Part shown: piece by piece, positions 17,714 to 27,782 of the stretch
How the letters are laid out: the number at the start of each line of letters is the position of its first letter
Position numbering within the stretch: position 1 is the first letter of the stretch
NCBI GenBank assembly: GCA_041687335.1
Contig: JAWLCE010000001.1
Span: 248,001 to 312,000, forward strand
DNA length: 64,000 bases
Origin: JAJFUE01 sp041687335
GTDB taxonomy: Bacteria > Sumerlaeota > Sumerlaeia > MVZB01
Reading direction: 5' to 3'
Program-made: the position numbers and the translations under genes
Notes under the pieces: generated by a model
What the model was told of the DNA's origin: nothing
Database searches by the model: none
The model's input: the letters and a program-made list of their open reading frames with translations, nothing else

Positions 17714-18031
17714 ATGAAGATCCAGGGACGCAAGCAAAGCTCACCACTCGGACCGGTCGGGCCCATGGGCACCCCCGGCATCCGTGACCAGGCCTCGGCC
17801 CAGGAGGCCGGCCCCGTCAGCGACCAGGTCGACATCAGCTCGACCCAGAAGCTGCGCCAGCTTCATCAGGCCGCCATGTCGGTGCCTGAGGTTCGGCTGG
17901 AAAAGGTGGTCGAGTTGCGCGGCCAGATCGACGACGGCAGCTACCATGTCGAGACCGAAAAACTGGCTCGCAAGGTGGTGGACGAGGCCTTGGCCGATCT
18001 GCTGCAATCCAAGCGCCAGGCCCGGATCTAA
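17714..18031 (+). CDS. flgM: FlgM-like anti-sigma-28 factor
   Basis: Encodes 105 residues. The C-terminal half (QVDISSTQKLRQLHQAAMSV, EVRLEKVVELRGQIDDGSYH, ARKVVDEALADLLQ) is the FlgM pattern that clamps sigma-28 until it is exported through the completed hook. The N-terminal half is disordered and glycine/proline-rich. A longer open frame runs back to 17564, but that region holds the promoter elements and lacks a ribosome site. Its place directly before flgN, flgK and flgL is the conserved flgMNKL order, which strengthens the call. Confidence 0.8.
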   Translation: MKIQGRKQSSPLGPVGPMGTPGIRDQASAQEAGPVSDQVDISSTQKLRQLHQAAMSVPEVRLEKVVELRGQIDDGSYHVETEKLARKVVDEALADLLQSKRQARI

Positions 18032-18094
18032 AGGGCCAAACGCTCCCCTCCCCCGCTTCGTCAGGCGCGCCCGCCGTTGCGGCCACACGCCCTG

Positions 18095-18610
18095 ATGACA
18101 CCCGACTCATACCCATCGCTGCTCGCCCTGCTCGCGCAGGAGGAAGCCATCTATCACGAGATGGCCGGCCTGCTCGAGGAGGAAGGCGCCGCGCTGACGG
18201 CCATGGCCCCCGAACGGGTCGCCGAGCTGGTCGCCCGCAAGGAGACGCTCGCCCTGCGCATCAAGGCGCTCGACGAGTCGCGTCGGGTGCTGGCGCGCCG
18301 CTTGGCGACGGCTCTGGGGCTCGCCCCCGATCAGGTCACCATCACCCTCCTGGCCGAGCTGGCCGAACCCACGACCGGCCGCCAACTGGCCGCCGCCGGC
18401 GCCGCCCTGCGCGCCGTCGTTGAGCGTTGCCGCCGGCTCAACGAGGAAAATGGCCGCGCCGCCCGCCTCGGCATGGAACTTGTTTCGGATACGGCTCGCT
18501 GGCTGGTCGCACAGGCCGATCCGGCCGGGCAGGTCTGGCGACCCGGGCGCAAGGGCGGCGGCTACGGCGCCCCCGCCACCGGCAGCTCGCTGATCACACG
18601 GCAGGCTTGA
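18095..18610 (+). CDS. flgN: FlgN-like export chaperone for FlgK/FlgL
   Basis: Encodes 171 residues from the ATG at 18095. It is almost wholly helical: LLALLAQEEAIYHEMAGLLE, AELVARKETLALRIKALDES, then a C-terminal helix with CRRLNEENGRAARLGMELV. The latter is the NxxN-type motif FlgN uses to bind hook-associated proteins. The tail (GGYGAPATGSSLITRQA) resembles the Y-G-x-x-G motif common at the end of FlgN. No strong ribosome site is seen, which fits translational coupling to flgM. It sits 15 bases before flgK, its presumed client. Confidence 0.75.
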   Translation: MTPDSYPSLLALLAQEEAIYHEMAGLLEEEGAALTAMAPERVAELVARKETLALRIKALDESRRVLARRLATALGLAPDQVTITLLAELAEPTTGRQLAAAGAALRAVVERCRRLNEENGRAARLGMELVSDTARWLVAQADPAGQVWRPGRKGGGYGAPATGSSLITRQA

Positions 18611-18625
18611 GAAGGGCAGCGCGCA

Positions 18626-20281
18626 ATGGGCAACATCTTCGGCATCCTCAATACCGGCCGTCAGGCGATCCATGTGCAGCGCTCCGGCATGTCGGTCACA
18701 GGCACCAATATCGCCAACGTCAACACCCCCGGCTACACCCGCCAGCGCGCCGTCATCGAGCCGCTGACCGGCGGCGGGGTCGGACTGGTCGGCGTCGAGC
18801 GGTTGCGCGACGAATTTTTGACGGCGCGCATGCTGCTGAGCAACGGCCGCCTCGGCGAACGCCTCGCGCGGGTCGGTGCGCTCCAGCAGCTCGAGTCCGC
18901 TTTCGAGGAGTCGGACCAGGCGGGCCTGTCGCGTTCGCTGCAGGACTTTTTCGGAGCCCTGCAGAACCTTTCCATCAAGCCCGAGGGCACCAGCGAGCGC
19001 GAGGCCTTCCTGGCTCGCGCCCGGCAGATGATCTCGGGGCTGGACGGACTCTCCGGCCAGATCGACCAGATCCGCGGCCAGCTCGACCAGCAGGTCCGCC
19101 AACAAGTCGAGCGCGCCAATACGATCACCCGTGAGATCGCGGCGATCAACCAGCAGCTGGGCGGCAACGGCGGCCGCATTGAGACCTCCCAGACCCCCGG
19201 CCTCAACCAGCTGCAGGACCAGCGCGACAAGCTCATTCAGGAACTCTCGATCATCGTCCCCGTGCGCGTGCTGACCGACGAGCACGGCTCGGTCACGGTC
19301 ATGACCGGCTCGACCTCGCTGGTCGAGGGCCAGCGCGTCCAGCCGCTCGAGCTGGTGCCCGACCCCGCCTCCGATGGCATGTTGCGCGTCGTGGTCCAGG
19401 AGCTTGGCCGCCCGCGCGACATGGCCGCCTCCCTCAACGAGGGCAGCCTCGGCGCCCTGCTGCGGGCGCGCGACCACGAGGCCCGCGAGATGAAGGGGCA
19501 GGTCGATCGCCTGGCGGCCGGACTGGCACGCGACTTCAACCTGGTCCACCGCGCCGGCACCGGCCTGGACGGTGTTAGTGGGCGCGACCTTTTTTCCGGG
19601 CTGCAAGCCAGTGCCACCGCCGCCTTTGGCAATCGCGGCGACGCCGGCGTCACCTCGGCCGCGATCGTCGACCCTTCGGCGCTCAACTGGGACGACTACG
19701 AAATTCGCTTCACCGGCCCGTCCAGCTATGACATCTATAATGCGTCCACCCGGACGACCGTCTCGACCGGCAACGCCTGGACCTCCGGCGTCCCCATCGT
19801 GCTGGCCGGCATGAGCGTGGTGCTCGAGCAGGGTGCCGCCGCCCCTGCCGCCGGCGATGCCTTCCACGTCAACGGCTACGCCGGTATGAGCCAGCGGATC
19901 GCACTCGACCCCGCCGTCGCCAGCAACCCCCGCGCCCTGGCCGCCGGCCAGAGCGGCGCGGCCGGCGACAACCGCAACGCACTCGCCCTGCTCTCGCTGC
20001 GCGACCGCCCGACGATGGGCACTCCGCCCTCGCAGACGTTTGAGGGATTCTTCACCAATGCCCGCGTCAGCCTTGCCACCCGCGCCGAGGCCGCCGGCTC
20101 CGCGTTGCATAGCGAGGACGTCGCCCAGCAGCAGCTCGCCGCGATGCACGAGTCGGTCTCGGGCGTCTCGCTCGACGAGGAAGCCACCAACATCATTCAA
20201 TACCAGCGCTCCTTCGAGGCCGCCAGCCGGCTGGTGCGCGTGACCGACGAAATGCTGCAAACCGTCCTGAACATGATCTGA
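18626..20281 (+). CDS. flgK: Hook-associated protein FlgK (HAP1)
   Basis: Encodes 551 residues. It starts with the axial-protein signature (HVQRSGMSVTGTNIANVNTP, GYTRQRAVIEPL) and ends with ATNIIQYQRSFEAASRLVRV plus TDEMLQTVLNMI, as FlgK does. The middle (DLFSGL...YEIRFTGPSSYDIYNASTRT) carries the exposed D2-like domain with a repeat also seen in FlgL. It forms the junction between hook and filament. The presence of FlgK and FlgL implies a flagellin gene outside this window. Confidence 0.93.
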   Translation: MGNIFGILNTGRQAIHVQRSGMSVTGTNIANVNTPGYTRQRAVIEPLTGGGVGLVGVERLRDEFLTARMLLSNGRLGERLARVGALQQLESAFEESDQAGLSRSLQDFFGALQNLSIKPEGTSEREAFLARARQMISGLDGLSGQIDQIRGQLDQQVRQQVERANTITREIAAINQQLGGNGGRIETSQTPGLNQLQDQRDKLIQELSIIVPVRVLTDEHGSVTVMTGSTSLVEGQRVQPLELVPDPASDGMLRVVVQELGRPRDMAASLNEGSLGALLRARDHEAREMKGQVDRLAAGLARDFNLVHRAGTGLDGVSGRDLFSGLQASATAAFGNRGDAGVTSAAIVDPSALNWDDYEIRFTGPSSYDIYNASTRTTVSTGNAWTSGVPIVLAGMSVVLEQGAAAPAAGDAFHVNGYAGMSQRIALDPAVASNPRALAAGQSGAAGDNRNALALLSLRDRPTMGTPPSQTFEGFFTNARVSLATRAEAAGSALHSEDVAQQQLAAMHESVSGVSLDEEATNIIQYQRSFEAASRLVRVTDEMLQTVLNMI

Positions 20282-20306
20282 GGCGGAAGCTAACGGAGTC
20301 CACCCC

Positions 20307-21479
20307 ATGCGCGTCACACAAAACACGATGTTCAACCAGCTCAGCCGCCAGTTGCAGGGCAACACGGCGCGGCTGATCCAGGCCCAGGAGCGGATGGCGA
20401 CCCAGAAGCGCATCAACCGCCTCAGCGACAACCCGATCGACGGCGGCCGGGTGATCGACCTCAAGGGGGCCGTCGCCCGCTCCGATCAATACCTGAACAA
20501 CATCGAGCGGCTGACTTCGGTGGCCGGCGTCTACGACACCGCGAGCGGCCAGTTGCACGACCTGCTGGCGCGCTCCAAGGAGCTGCTGGTCAAGGAAAGC
20601 AACGAGGTCACCTCGACCGCCGCCACGCGCGAGGCCACCCGCATCGAACTCTCGATCCTCTCCAACCAGCTGGTCAGCATCGCCAACACCCAGTTCGACG
20701 GCAAGTATGTCTTCGGCGGCTACCGGACCGATCAGCCCCCCTTCGCCGAGGCGGCCGCCACGCTGGGCGGCGCGGCGCTCGCCGACGGCACGCTGCACGG
20801 CTCGGCCCGCGTGCTCGACGCCACGGCGATGAACTATCACGCCCATGAGATCCGCTTCACCGCCGCCGACCGCTTCGACATCATCGACACGGACACCGGC
20901 CAGCCGGTCAGCACCAACCAGCCCTATCAGTCCGGCCAGCCGATCCGCTTCGGCGGCATCGAGCTGACCGTGGCCAACGGGGCGGGCGCGCCGACGGCCG
21001 GCATGACCCTACAGCTGACCTCCACCCCGGCCGGCGCCTACCAGGGCGACAGCCAGCTTCAGGAGATCGAGATTCAACCGGGCAGCCGCGTGCCGCTCAA
21101 CATTCCCGGCGACCGCATCTTTCAGGGCGTCGGCCGACCCGGCGGCATCGACCTCTTCGCGCTGATGAACACGATCGACACGGCGCTGCGCGAGGGCGAC
21201 ACCACCGCGATCCAGGCCCAGCTCGACCGGCTCGACCAGGCACGCGAACAGGTCTCGAGCGAGCGCGCCGGCGTCGGCACGCGCGTCAACCTGCTCGAGC
21301 AGGTCAAGTCGCGCCAGACCGACATCAAGAGCAACCTTGAAATATTGCGCAGCAACATCGAGGACATCGACATTGCCGAGGCGCTGACCGAACTGAGCAA
21401 GAGCCAGAATGCCTACGAGGCCTCGCTGAGCGCCGGCAGCCGCATCGTGCAATCAAGCCTGCTCGACTTCCTGCGCTGA
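20307..21479 (+). CDS. flgL: Hook-filament junction protein FlgL (HAP3)
   Basis: Encodes 390 residues. The N-terminus (MRVTQNTMFNQLSRQLQGN, then ARLIQAQERMATQKRINRLS) and C-terminus (EDIDIAEALTELSKSQNAYE plus ASLSAGSRIVQSSLLDFL) are flagellin-like coiled-coil ends typical of FlgL. The insert NYHAHEIRFTAADRFDIIDT shares its pattern with the FlgK middle domain, suggesting a common decorating domain. GGAGTC lies upstream. Only 45 bases separate its stop from the next start and I see no terminator, so transcription may run on into pilT. Confidence 0.92.
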   Translation: MRVTQNTMFNQLSRQLQGNTARLIQAQERMATQKRINRLSDNPIDGGRVIDLKGAVARSDQYLNNIERLTSVAGVYDTASGQLHDLLARSKELLVKESNEVTSTAATREATRIELSILSNQLVSIANTQFDGKYVFGGYRTDQPPFAEAAATLGGAALADGTLHGSARVLDATAMNYHAHEIRFTAADRFDIIDTDTGQPVSTNQPYQSGQPIRFGGIELTVANGAGAPTAGMTLQLTSTPAGAYQGDSQLQEIEIQPGSRVPLNIPGDRIFQGVGRPGGIDLFALMNTIDTALREGDTTAIQAQLDRLDQAREQVSSERAGVGTRVNLLEQVKSRQTDIKSNLEILRSNIEDIDIAEALTELSKSQNAYEASLSAGSRIVQSSLLDFLR

Positions 21480-21524
21480 ACCACGCCCGGCCCGCGCCGC
21501 CAAACACCCCAAAAGGTGGTCCCC

Positions 21525-22622
21525 GTGACGGTCAACATCAATGCCCTGGTCGATGCGGCCTACACGCATAACGCATCCGACATTCACCTGGCGCAGGACA
21601 ACCCGATCTATCTGCGCATCGACGGCATCATGAAGCCGGTCCAGGGCGGCGCGATCGGGCGCGAGGAACTGACGGCGCTGCTCGAGCGCATCATGCCCTC
21701 CTACGCCCGCCCGCATCTGGACGAGCGCCGCTGCGCCGACTTCGCCTGGCAGCCCGACGACCGCATGCGCTTCCGCGTCTCGGCCTACTATGAGCGCGAC
21801 CGCCTGCGCGCGGTGCTGCGGCTGATCAAAATCGAGATCGCCGCGCTCGAGGACCTCGGCCTGCCCGACACGCTCAACACGGTCGCCGCCTACCAGCGCG
21901 GCATCGTCCTGCTCACCGGCGTCACCGGCAGCGGCAAGTCCACCACGCTGGCCGCGATGATCCGCTTCATCAACGAGCGCGAGTCCCGCTGCATCATCAC
22001 CATCGAGGACCCCATCGAGATGGTGCACCCGAACCTCAAGTCGGTGATCAGCCAGCGTGAGGTCGGCCGCGACGTGATCGACTTCCGCGCCGGCCTGGTG
22101 CAGGCGCTGCGCCAGGACCCCGACGTGATCCTGATCGGCGAAATGCGCGACCCCGAGACCATCCGCACCGCCCTGCGCGCCGCCGAGACCGGCCACCTGG
22201 TCTTCTCGACCCTGCACACCTCCAACGCCCTGCACACCATGGAGCGCATCCTCGCCGAGTTCGACGAGCGCGAACACCGGCTGCTGCGCGACCAGCTCGC
22301 CGGCAACCTGCGCGCCACCATCACCCAGCGTCTCGTGCGCCGCGCCGAGGGCCGTGGCCGCATCGCCTCGCTCGAGATCATGATCGTCAACGACACGATC
22401 CGCAAACTGATCCGCGAAAACCAGATCCCCTCGATCGCCACCGTCATCCGCGAGCGCCGCGACGGCATGATGCTCTTCGACCAGCACCTGGCCGACCTCG
22501 TGCGCGAGAAGAAGGTGCTCGAATCCGAGGTCTACCAGTACGTCGAGGACGAGTCGGCTTTCCGCCGCTACCTCAAGGGCCGCCTGGCCACGGCCGATCG
22601 CGGCGGCATCGTGATGGCCTAG
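21525..22622 (+). CDS. pilT: PilT-type twitching/retraction ATPase
   Basis: Encodes 365 residues. Motifs in order: Walker A GVTGSGKS (132-139), Asp box TIEDPIEMVH, Walker B DPDVILIGEMRDPE, His box STLHTSNA, and the PilT-specific NDTIRKLIRENQ (AIRNLIRE motif), which separates it from PilB/GspE. It powers type IV pilus retraction from the inner membrane. The second of two in-frame GTGs (21525) is taken because AAAAGGTGG lies just before it and overlaps the first. Its place directly behind flgL is unusual; no other pilus-assembly gene is adjacent. Confidence 0.9.
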   Translation: MTVNINALVDAAYTHNASDIHLAQDNPIYLRIDGIMKPVQGGAIGREELTALLERIMPSYARPHLDERRCADFAWQPDDRMRFRVSAYYERDRLRAVLRLIKIEIAALEDLGLPDTLNTVAAYQRGIVLLTGVTGSGKSTTLAAMIRFINERESRCIITIEDPIEMVHPNLKSVISQREVGRDVIDFRAGLVQALRQDPDVILIGEMRDPETIRTALRAAETGHLVFSTLHTSNALHTMERILAEFDEREHRLLRDQLAGNLRATITQRLVRRAEGRGRIASLEIMIVNDTIRKLIRENQIPSIATVIRERRDGMMLFDQHLADLVREKKVLESEVYQYVEDESAFRRYLKGRLATADRGGIVMA

Positions 22623-22671
22623 GCCGCGCCCGAGCTTGCAGCTTGAATCCTGAAGAGAGGCCCCCCGACCC

Positions 22672-24354
22672 ATGGCTGGCAACCACGACCTGATCGACCT
22701 CCCCTACACCAGCGAGCGCGTGCCGACCGGCGTGCCGGGGCTGGATGAAATCCTCTGCGGCGGTCTGCTGCGCGGCCGGCTCGCGCTCGTCAAGGGGACC
22801 CCCGGCACCGGCAAGTCCACCCTCGGCCTGCAATACCTCATCGCCGGGGCCGAGCTTTACGACGAGCCCGGCGTCATCCTCAGCTTTGAACAGGTGCCCA
22901 CGCAGCTGTTCGCCGACGCCGCCGCCCTCGGCTGGGACCTGCGCGCGCTGCACGAGGCCGGCCAGGTGCGCGTGGTCTTCATCGAGCCCGACGACGTGCT
23001 CGCCAACCCCGGCCGCCAGGCCAATCGCCTGCTGGTCAATGTGCTCGAGCTGGTCGAGGAGCATGGCCTGCGCCGCATCGTCATCGATTCCATCAGCCAC
23101 CTGGGCGGCATCTTCTCGCGCGAGGAGGCCCGCGCCGGCTTCGTCAAGTTCATGCTCGAGCTCAAGGGCATGGGCCTCACCCCGCTCGGCACCGCCGAGA
23201 TCACCCCCGATATCGGGCTGGGCGGGATCGACGCCTACCTTGTCGACACGCTGATCGTGCTCGACCGCCACCCCGGCGCGCGCGCCGGTCATTCGCGCCG
23301 CACCATCGAGGTCGTCAAGTCGCGCGGCCACGACCACATCGGCGGCGCCCACCCCATCGAAATCACGCGCGGAGGCATCGTCGTCTATCCCCATGGCGAG
23401 ACCGCTCCCAATACGGCCAACCTCCCCGTGACGCCCATGACCACCGGCGTCGCCGGGCTCGACTCGATGCTCGGCGGCGGCTGGCTGCCCGGCTCGGTGA
23501 TCCTCGCTGCGGGCCTTTCCGGAACCTTCAAGTCGGTGCTGTCCGGTCACTTCCTCACCGCCGCCGCCGGGGCGGAGCCGCCCGCAGGAATGTGGATCAG
23601 TTTTCAGCAGTCCGCCACCGCCCTGGCGCGCGACATGGCCGGCCATGGCCTGCCGGTGGCCGAGGCGATCGCCGGCGGCACGCTGACCGTCCTCGAAGCC
23701 TCTCCCGGTGAGCCGGTCGAAAAGCTCGCCGCCCGCGTCGAGGCCCTCATCGGCCAGCGCGGCCTGACCCGCGTGGCCATCGACGGCCTTAACGAGCTGG
23801 CCGGCGGCCTCGCCGGCGAGGATCGCGCCGAGGCTGTCCGCTGGTTCCTCGGCCGGCTGCGCGCGCACGGTGTGACCACCCTCGTGACCCAGCGCCTCGC
23901 CCGCGTCACCGGCCGCAACCCCCTCAGCGAGATCGACCACGCCGAGCTCGCCGACACGATCCTTTACCTGGGCTTCGTCGAGATCGAAAGCCGCCTCGAA
24001 AAAGTCCTCTCGGTGCTCAAGCACCGCGGCGGCCCGGTGGCCGGCGACCTGCGCTCGATCCGCGCCACCGCCCAGGGCCTCCAGGTCAGCGACCGCTTCC
24101 TCGGCCTCTCGGGCGTCCTCGGCGGCCAGGCGCTCGGCCATCGCAAGGCCCAGATCGAGGAGATCTTCCAGCCGCTCTACTTCCTGCGCGACTTCCTCAA
24201 GCTGGCCGCCGACCCCGCGCTCGAGCCCGAGCGCCGCGCGCGCATGCTCACCGGCATGACAACCGAGGCCGACCGCGTCATCGCCCTGCTGAGCCACTAT
24301 TTCGACCAGCAGCCGCCCGCGGCCGCGCCCACTTCCAAGGAGTCCAACCGATGA
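22672..24354 (+). CDS. Double KaiC-like (RAD55/RecA-type) ATPase
   Basis: Encodes 560 residues with two KaiC-type domains. Domain 1 has TGVPGLDEILCGG, Walker A GTPGTGKS (42-49) and a Walker B-like strand IVIDSISHLGG followed by EE. Domain 2 has TGVAGLDSMLGGGWLPG and a degenerate Walker A, GLSGTFKS (281-288), in which Phe replaces the third glycine, so it may bind nucleotide poorly. The C-terminal ~90 residues are helical. No KaiA/KaiB is nearby, so it is not a clock. Such proteins typically act with receivers or in motility and stress signalling. It overlaps the next gene by ATGA. Confidence 0.8.
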   Translation: MAGNHDLIDLPYTSERVPTGVPGLDEILCGGLLRGRLALVKGTPGTGKSTLGLQYLIAGAELYDEPGVILSFEQVPTQLFADAAALGWDLRALHEAGQVRVVFIEPDDVLANPGRQANRLLVNVLELVEEHGLRRIVIDSISHLGGIFSREEARAGFVKFMLELKGMGLTPLGTAEITPDIGLGGIDAYLVDTLIVLDRHPGARAGHSRRTIEVVKSRGHDHIGGAHPIEITRGGIVVYPHGETAPNTANLPVTPMTTGVAGLDSMLGGGWLPGSVILAAGLSGTFKSVLSGHFLTAAAGAEPPAGMWISFQQSATALARDMAGHGLPVAEAIAGGTLTVLEASPGEPVEKLAARVEALIGQRGLTRVAIDGLNELAGGLAGEDRAEAVRWFLGRLRAHGVTTLVTQRLARVTGRNPLSEIDHAELADTILYLGFVEIESRLEKVLSVLKHRGGPVAGDLRSIRATAQGLQVSDRFLGLSGVLGGQALGHRKAQIEEIFQPLYFLRDFLKLAADPALEPERRARMLTGMTTEADRVIALLSHYFDQQPPAAAPTSKESNR

Positions 24355-24710
24355 GCGCCCGCATCCTGGCCATTGACGATTCAGATCACCTGCGCGAGGT
24401 GCTGTGCCTCACGCTGCAGTTCAACGGTTACGCCGTCCAGGCCGCCGCCGACGGCCTCGACGGGCTCGCCGCCGCCCACGCCGAGCCTTTTGATCTCATC
24501 ATCTGCGATATCGAAATGCCCCGCATGGACGGCATCGAGTTCGTCCGCCGCTACCGCCTCGAGCTGGGCGACCAGACCCCGATCATCATGCTGACGGCCG
24601 AGGGCGACGAACTGATCCAGCGCGCCCGCGCCGCCGGCGCCAACGCCGTCGTCACCAAACCCTTCGAGCCGATGCGCCTGTTCGCCGTCATCAAGGACAT
24701 GCTAAGGTAA
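24351..24710 (+). CDS. Single-domain CheY-like response regulator
   Basis: Encodes 119 residues, a lone receiver. The acidic pocket is IDDSDH near the start, the phosphoacceptor is Asp53 (LIICDIEMPRMDG), the Thr switch is in IIMLTAEG and the Lys is in VVTKPFEP. There is no output domain. It overlaps the KaiC-like gene by four bases (ATGA), implying translational coupling and a joint function: the receiver may feed phosphorylation signals to the ATPase or receive them from it. Only three bases separate its stop from the inverted-repeat element. Confidence 0.9.
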   Translation: MSARILAIDDSDHLREVLCLTLQFNGYAVQAAADGLDGLAAAHAEPFDLIICDIEMPRMDGIEFVRRYRLELGDQTPIIMLTAEGDELIQRARAAGANAVVTKPFEPMRLFAVIKDMLR

Positions 24711-24713
24711 AAG

Positions 24714-25018
<305 letters not shown>

Positions 25019-25020
<2 letters not shown>

Positions 25021-26464
25021 AAGCTTTTTTGATCTTCGCCATGATCATCTCGTTGACCAGCTGCGGGTTGGCCTTGCCGCGCGTCTCCTTCATCACCTGA
25101 CCGACCAGCGCGCCGATCGCCTTCTCCTTGCCGGCCAGGATCTTCGCCACGGCATCCTGGTTCTCGGCCAGCACGCGCTCGATCACCGGCTCAATCGCCG
25201 AAGTATCGGTGATCTGCACCAGCCCGTGCGTCTTGACGATCGCGGCGGGCGCCCCCTCCCCGGCGAGCATGAACTTGTAGACATCCTTCGCCAGCTTCCC
25301 GCTCAGCGTGCCGTCGTCGATCAGCCGCACCAGCTCGCCCAGGTGCGCCGCCGCGACGGGGTAGTCCTCCATCTCGCGGTCGGGGTCCTCGCCCAGCCAG
25401 CGCAGCGGCTCGCCCATCACCCAGTTGGCGACCCCCTTGGGGTTGGCCGGCGCGGCCGCCAGCGCCTGCTCGAAGTAATCGGCCAGCTCCTTGCGCGCCG
25501 TCAAGACGGCCGAGTCATATTCGGGCAGCCCCAGCTGGCTGGCGAAGCGCTGGCGGCGCGCCTCGGGCAGCTCCGGCAGCTCAGCCCGCACGCGCTCGAG
25601 CAGCTCCGGCCCGATCTCGACCTCGACCAGGTCCGGATCCGGGAAGTAGCGGTAGTCCTGCGCCCCCTCCTTGCCGCGCATCGTGCGCGTCATCCCCGCC
25701 GCCTCGTCCCACAGCCGCGTCTCCTGGACGATCCGCCCGCCCGCCTCCAGCTCGGCGATCTGCCGGCGCGTCTCCGCCTCGATGCACTTGAGCACGGTCT
25801 TCATCGAATTCAGGTTCTTGATCTCGACCTTCGTGCCGAGCTTCTCCTCACCGACGCGCCGCACCGAGATATTGGCCTCGAAGCGCAGCCGCCCCTGGTG
25901 CATGTTGCAGTCGCTCACGCCGGTGTATTGCAGGATGCTCTTGAGGGTCTCCATGAAGACCAGCGCTTCCTCGCGCGTGCGCAGGTCCGGCTCGGTCACG
26001 ATCTCGAGCAGCGGCGTGCCGGCCCGGTTGAGGTCGACCAGCGAGTAATCAGCCCCCGGCGCCTCCGGGTGGATGTTCTTGCCCGCGTCCTCCTCCAGGT
26101 GGATGTTGTTGAAGCGCACGACGCGACTCGTCCCGCCCGCCTCGATGGTCAGCTCGCCGCCCTCGGCCAGGTTGCGCCGCAGCTGGCTGATCTGGTAGTT
26201 CTTCGGCAGGTCGGGGTAATAGTAGTTCTTGCGCTCGAAGTCGATCCGTCCGCCGACGCGGCAGCCCAGCGCCAGCGCCGAGCGCAGCGCCAGTTCCAGC
26301 GCCCGGCGGTTGAGCACCGGCAGCGACCCCGGCAGGCCCAGGCAGACCGGGCAGGTCTGCGTGTTGGGCGGGCGCCCAAACTCGGTGGAGCAGCCGCACC
26401 AGATCTTGCTCGCAGTCTGCAGCTCGGCGTGAATCTCAAAGCCGATGACGGTTTCCCATGACAT
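25019..26464 (-). CDS. gatB: Asp/Glu-tRNA amidotransferase subunit B
   Basis: Encodes 481 residues. It opens with TVIGFEIHAELQTASKIWCG and has the zinc-binding set C-G-C ... CPVCLGLPGSLPVLNRRA, then KNYYYPDLPKNYQISQ, all GatB signatures. The C-terminal YqeY-like tail domain ends VGQVMKETRGKANPQLVNEM. With GatA and GatC (not in this window) it converts mischarged Glu-tRNA(Gln) or Asp-tRNA(Asn) to the correct amide. GGGGGAG supports the start at 26464. It lies 89 bases downstream of gspK in the same direction, possibly as the last gene of that operon. Confidence 0.95.
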
Positions 26465-26553
26465 GGTCGCGCTCCCCCTGGCCGCCCGCGCGGCGATTTC
26501 AATCGGCCCCATTGTGCCGATTTCGCCGCCCGCTTGCCAGTCGAAGCTGATAT

Positions 26554-27765
26554 CTAATAAGACTTATACTGGATGACGCGCACGGTGGGGTCGATGATCT
26601 GCTCGCGCCGGTCCTTCAGGAACGCCATCGCCTTGAGGTCATGGATATACTGCTGCTCGGGCGGGCGGCGCCGGTCCATATTATAGCTCTGCAGCGACAG
26701 CGTCACGCGCGCCTCGATGGTCTGGCTGACCCCGTCGACGGTGCCTCGCGAGATGATCGTGAAGTGGCGCGTCGAGACCCCCAGCGGGATCACCGCCAGC
26801 CGCGCCAGCAGGTCGATGTCGATCCCCGCCTCGGCCAGTTGCGCCGGGCTGACGAAGCCGCGGCCGGCGTCGGTCTCCTGATCCAGCAGCGTCCAGCGCA
26901 GCTTGTCGATGTCCTCGGCCGCCCGCCGCACATCCTCGCCCGGGCTGCCCGCCGCCAGCAATGCCCCATAAACTTCCTTGGGCGCCGTGTTGATGTTGAC
27001 CGGTGAGCCGTGGCCGACGGTGACGTAATCCACCAGCGCGGTCGAAGCGTCCTCCAGCTCGAGCCGTGCCAGCGGATCGACCGGCATCTCGCCCGGCACG
27101 CCATAGAGCAACTCACGCGTGAAGCCCGGCACCTCGAGCAGCTCATCGATGTTGAGCAGGAAATCATTCTTCGGGCGGTAGGTCCAGGCCTCCGGCAGGC
27201 GATCGCTGAAGTGCTTCCACGACTCCTCCGTGTAATATTCCTCCTCGCTGCCCTCGTCCCCCGTCAGCGGCCGATTGTCCCAATCGATGTAATCCACCAG
27301 CGCCTCGGCCATCATGCGCGCCTCGGTCTCGCCCTCGCGACAGACCTCGTGGAGCAGGTAGACCAGCGCTTCGAGCGACTGCGGCCCGAGCAGGTTCAGG
27401 TCGATCTTGCCCTGCTCATCCACGACGCGCACCGTGTAGACTCCCTCGCCCAGCTCGACCTCGGTTTTGTCCTCCGTCAGCGCCCAGAACTCCGCCAGAT
27501 GGTCGTTGCTGTAGACCCCTTGGGCGACCTTGACCACCTGGTCGTTGCGCAAGTCCATCACGGCGTGGGCCAGCCCCGCCCGCGCCAGCCCGAGCGCCTG
27601 CACCCGCTTGCGCCCCTGGCTGGTCATCTTCAGCCCCATGCGCATCTCCCACGTCAGCGAATAGGCCATCACCGAGAGCACGATGATCAGCCACAGCACC
27701 AGCACCAGCATGGCACCGCGGCGGCGGCGGCCGGGTTGGCGGAGCGTGGCGGCTTTGGCTCGCAT
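26554..27765 (-). CDS. gspK: Type II secretion minor pseudopilin GspK
   Basis: Encodes 403 residues. The N-terminus is a prepilin-like signal with basic residues, then GAMLVLVLWLIIVLSVMAYS and SQGRKRVQALGLARAGLAHA. The central region VVDEQGKIDLNLLGPQSLEA followed by DYIDWDNRPLTGDEGSEEEY is the GspK alpha-domain with its acidic calcium-binding segment. GspK caps the pseudopilus tip with GspI and GspJ. AGGAGACC precedes the ATG, and the gap to gspJ is 17 bases. Confidence 0.9.
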   Translation of the reverse strand: MRAKAATLRQPGRRRRGAMLVLVLWLIIVLSVMAYSLTWEMRMGLKMTSQGRKRVQALGLARAGLAHAVMDLRNDQVVKVAQGVYSNDHLAEFWALTEDKTEVELGEGVYTVRVVDEQGKIDLNLLGPQSLEALVYLLHEVCREGETEARMMAEALVDYIDWDNRPLTGDEGSEEEYYTEESWKHFSDRLPEAWTYRPKNDFLLNIDELLEVPGFTRELLYGVPGEMPVDPLARLELEDASTALVDYVTVGHGSPVNINTAPKEVYGALLAAGSPGEDVRRAAEDIDKLRWTLLDQETDAGRGFVSPAQLAEAGIDIDLLARLAVIPLGVSTRHFTIISRGTVDGVSQTIEARVTLSLQSYNMDRRRPPEQQYIHDLKAMAFLKDRREQIIDPTVRVIQYKSY

Positions 27766-27782
27766 GCGGTCTCCTATTTTCC

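Noticed and set aside
18107..20464. 785-codon minus-strand frame opposite flgN-flgK
   Set aside because: It spans two well-identified flagellar genes on the other strand and has no motif or start signal.
22672..24354. Circadian clock gene kaiC
   Set aside because: Two KaiC-like domains are present, but the second P-loop is degraded and kaiA/kaiB are not adjacent. A signalling ATPase is the safer call.
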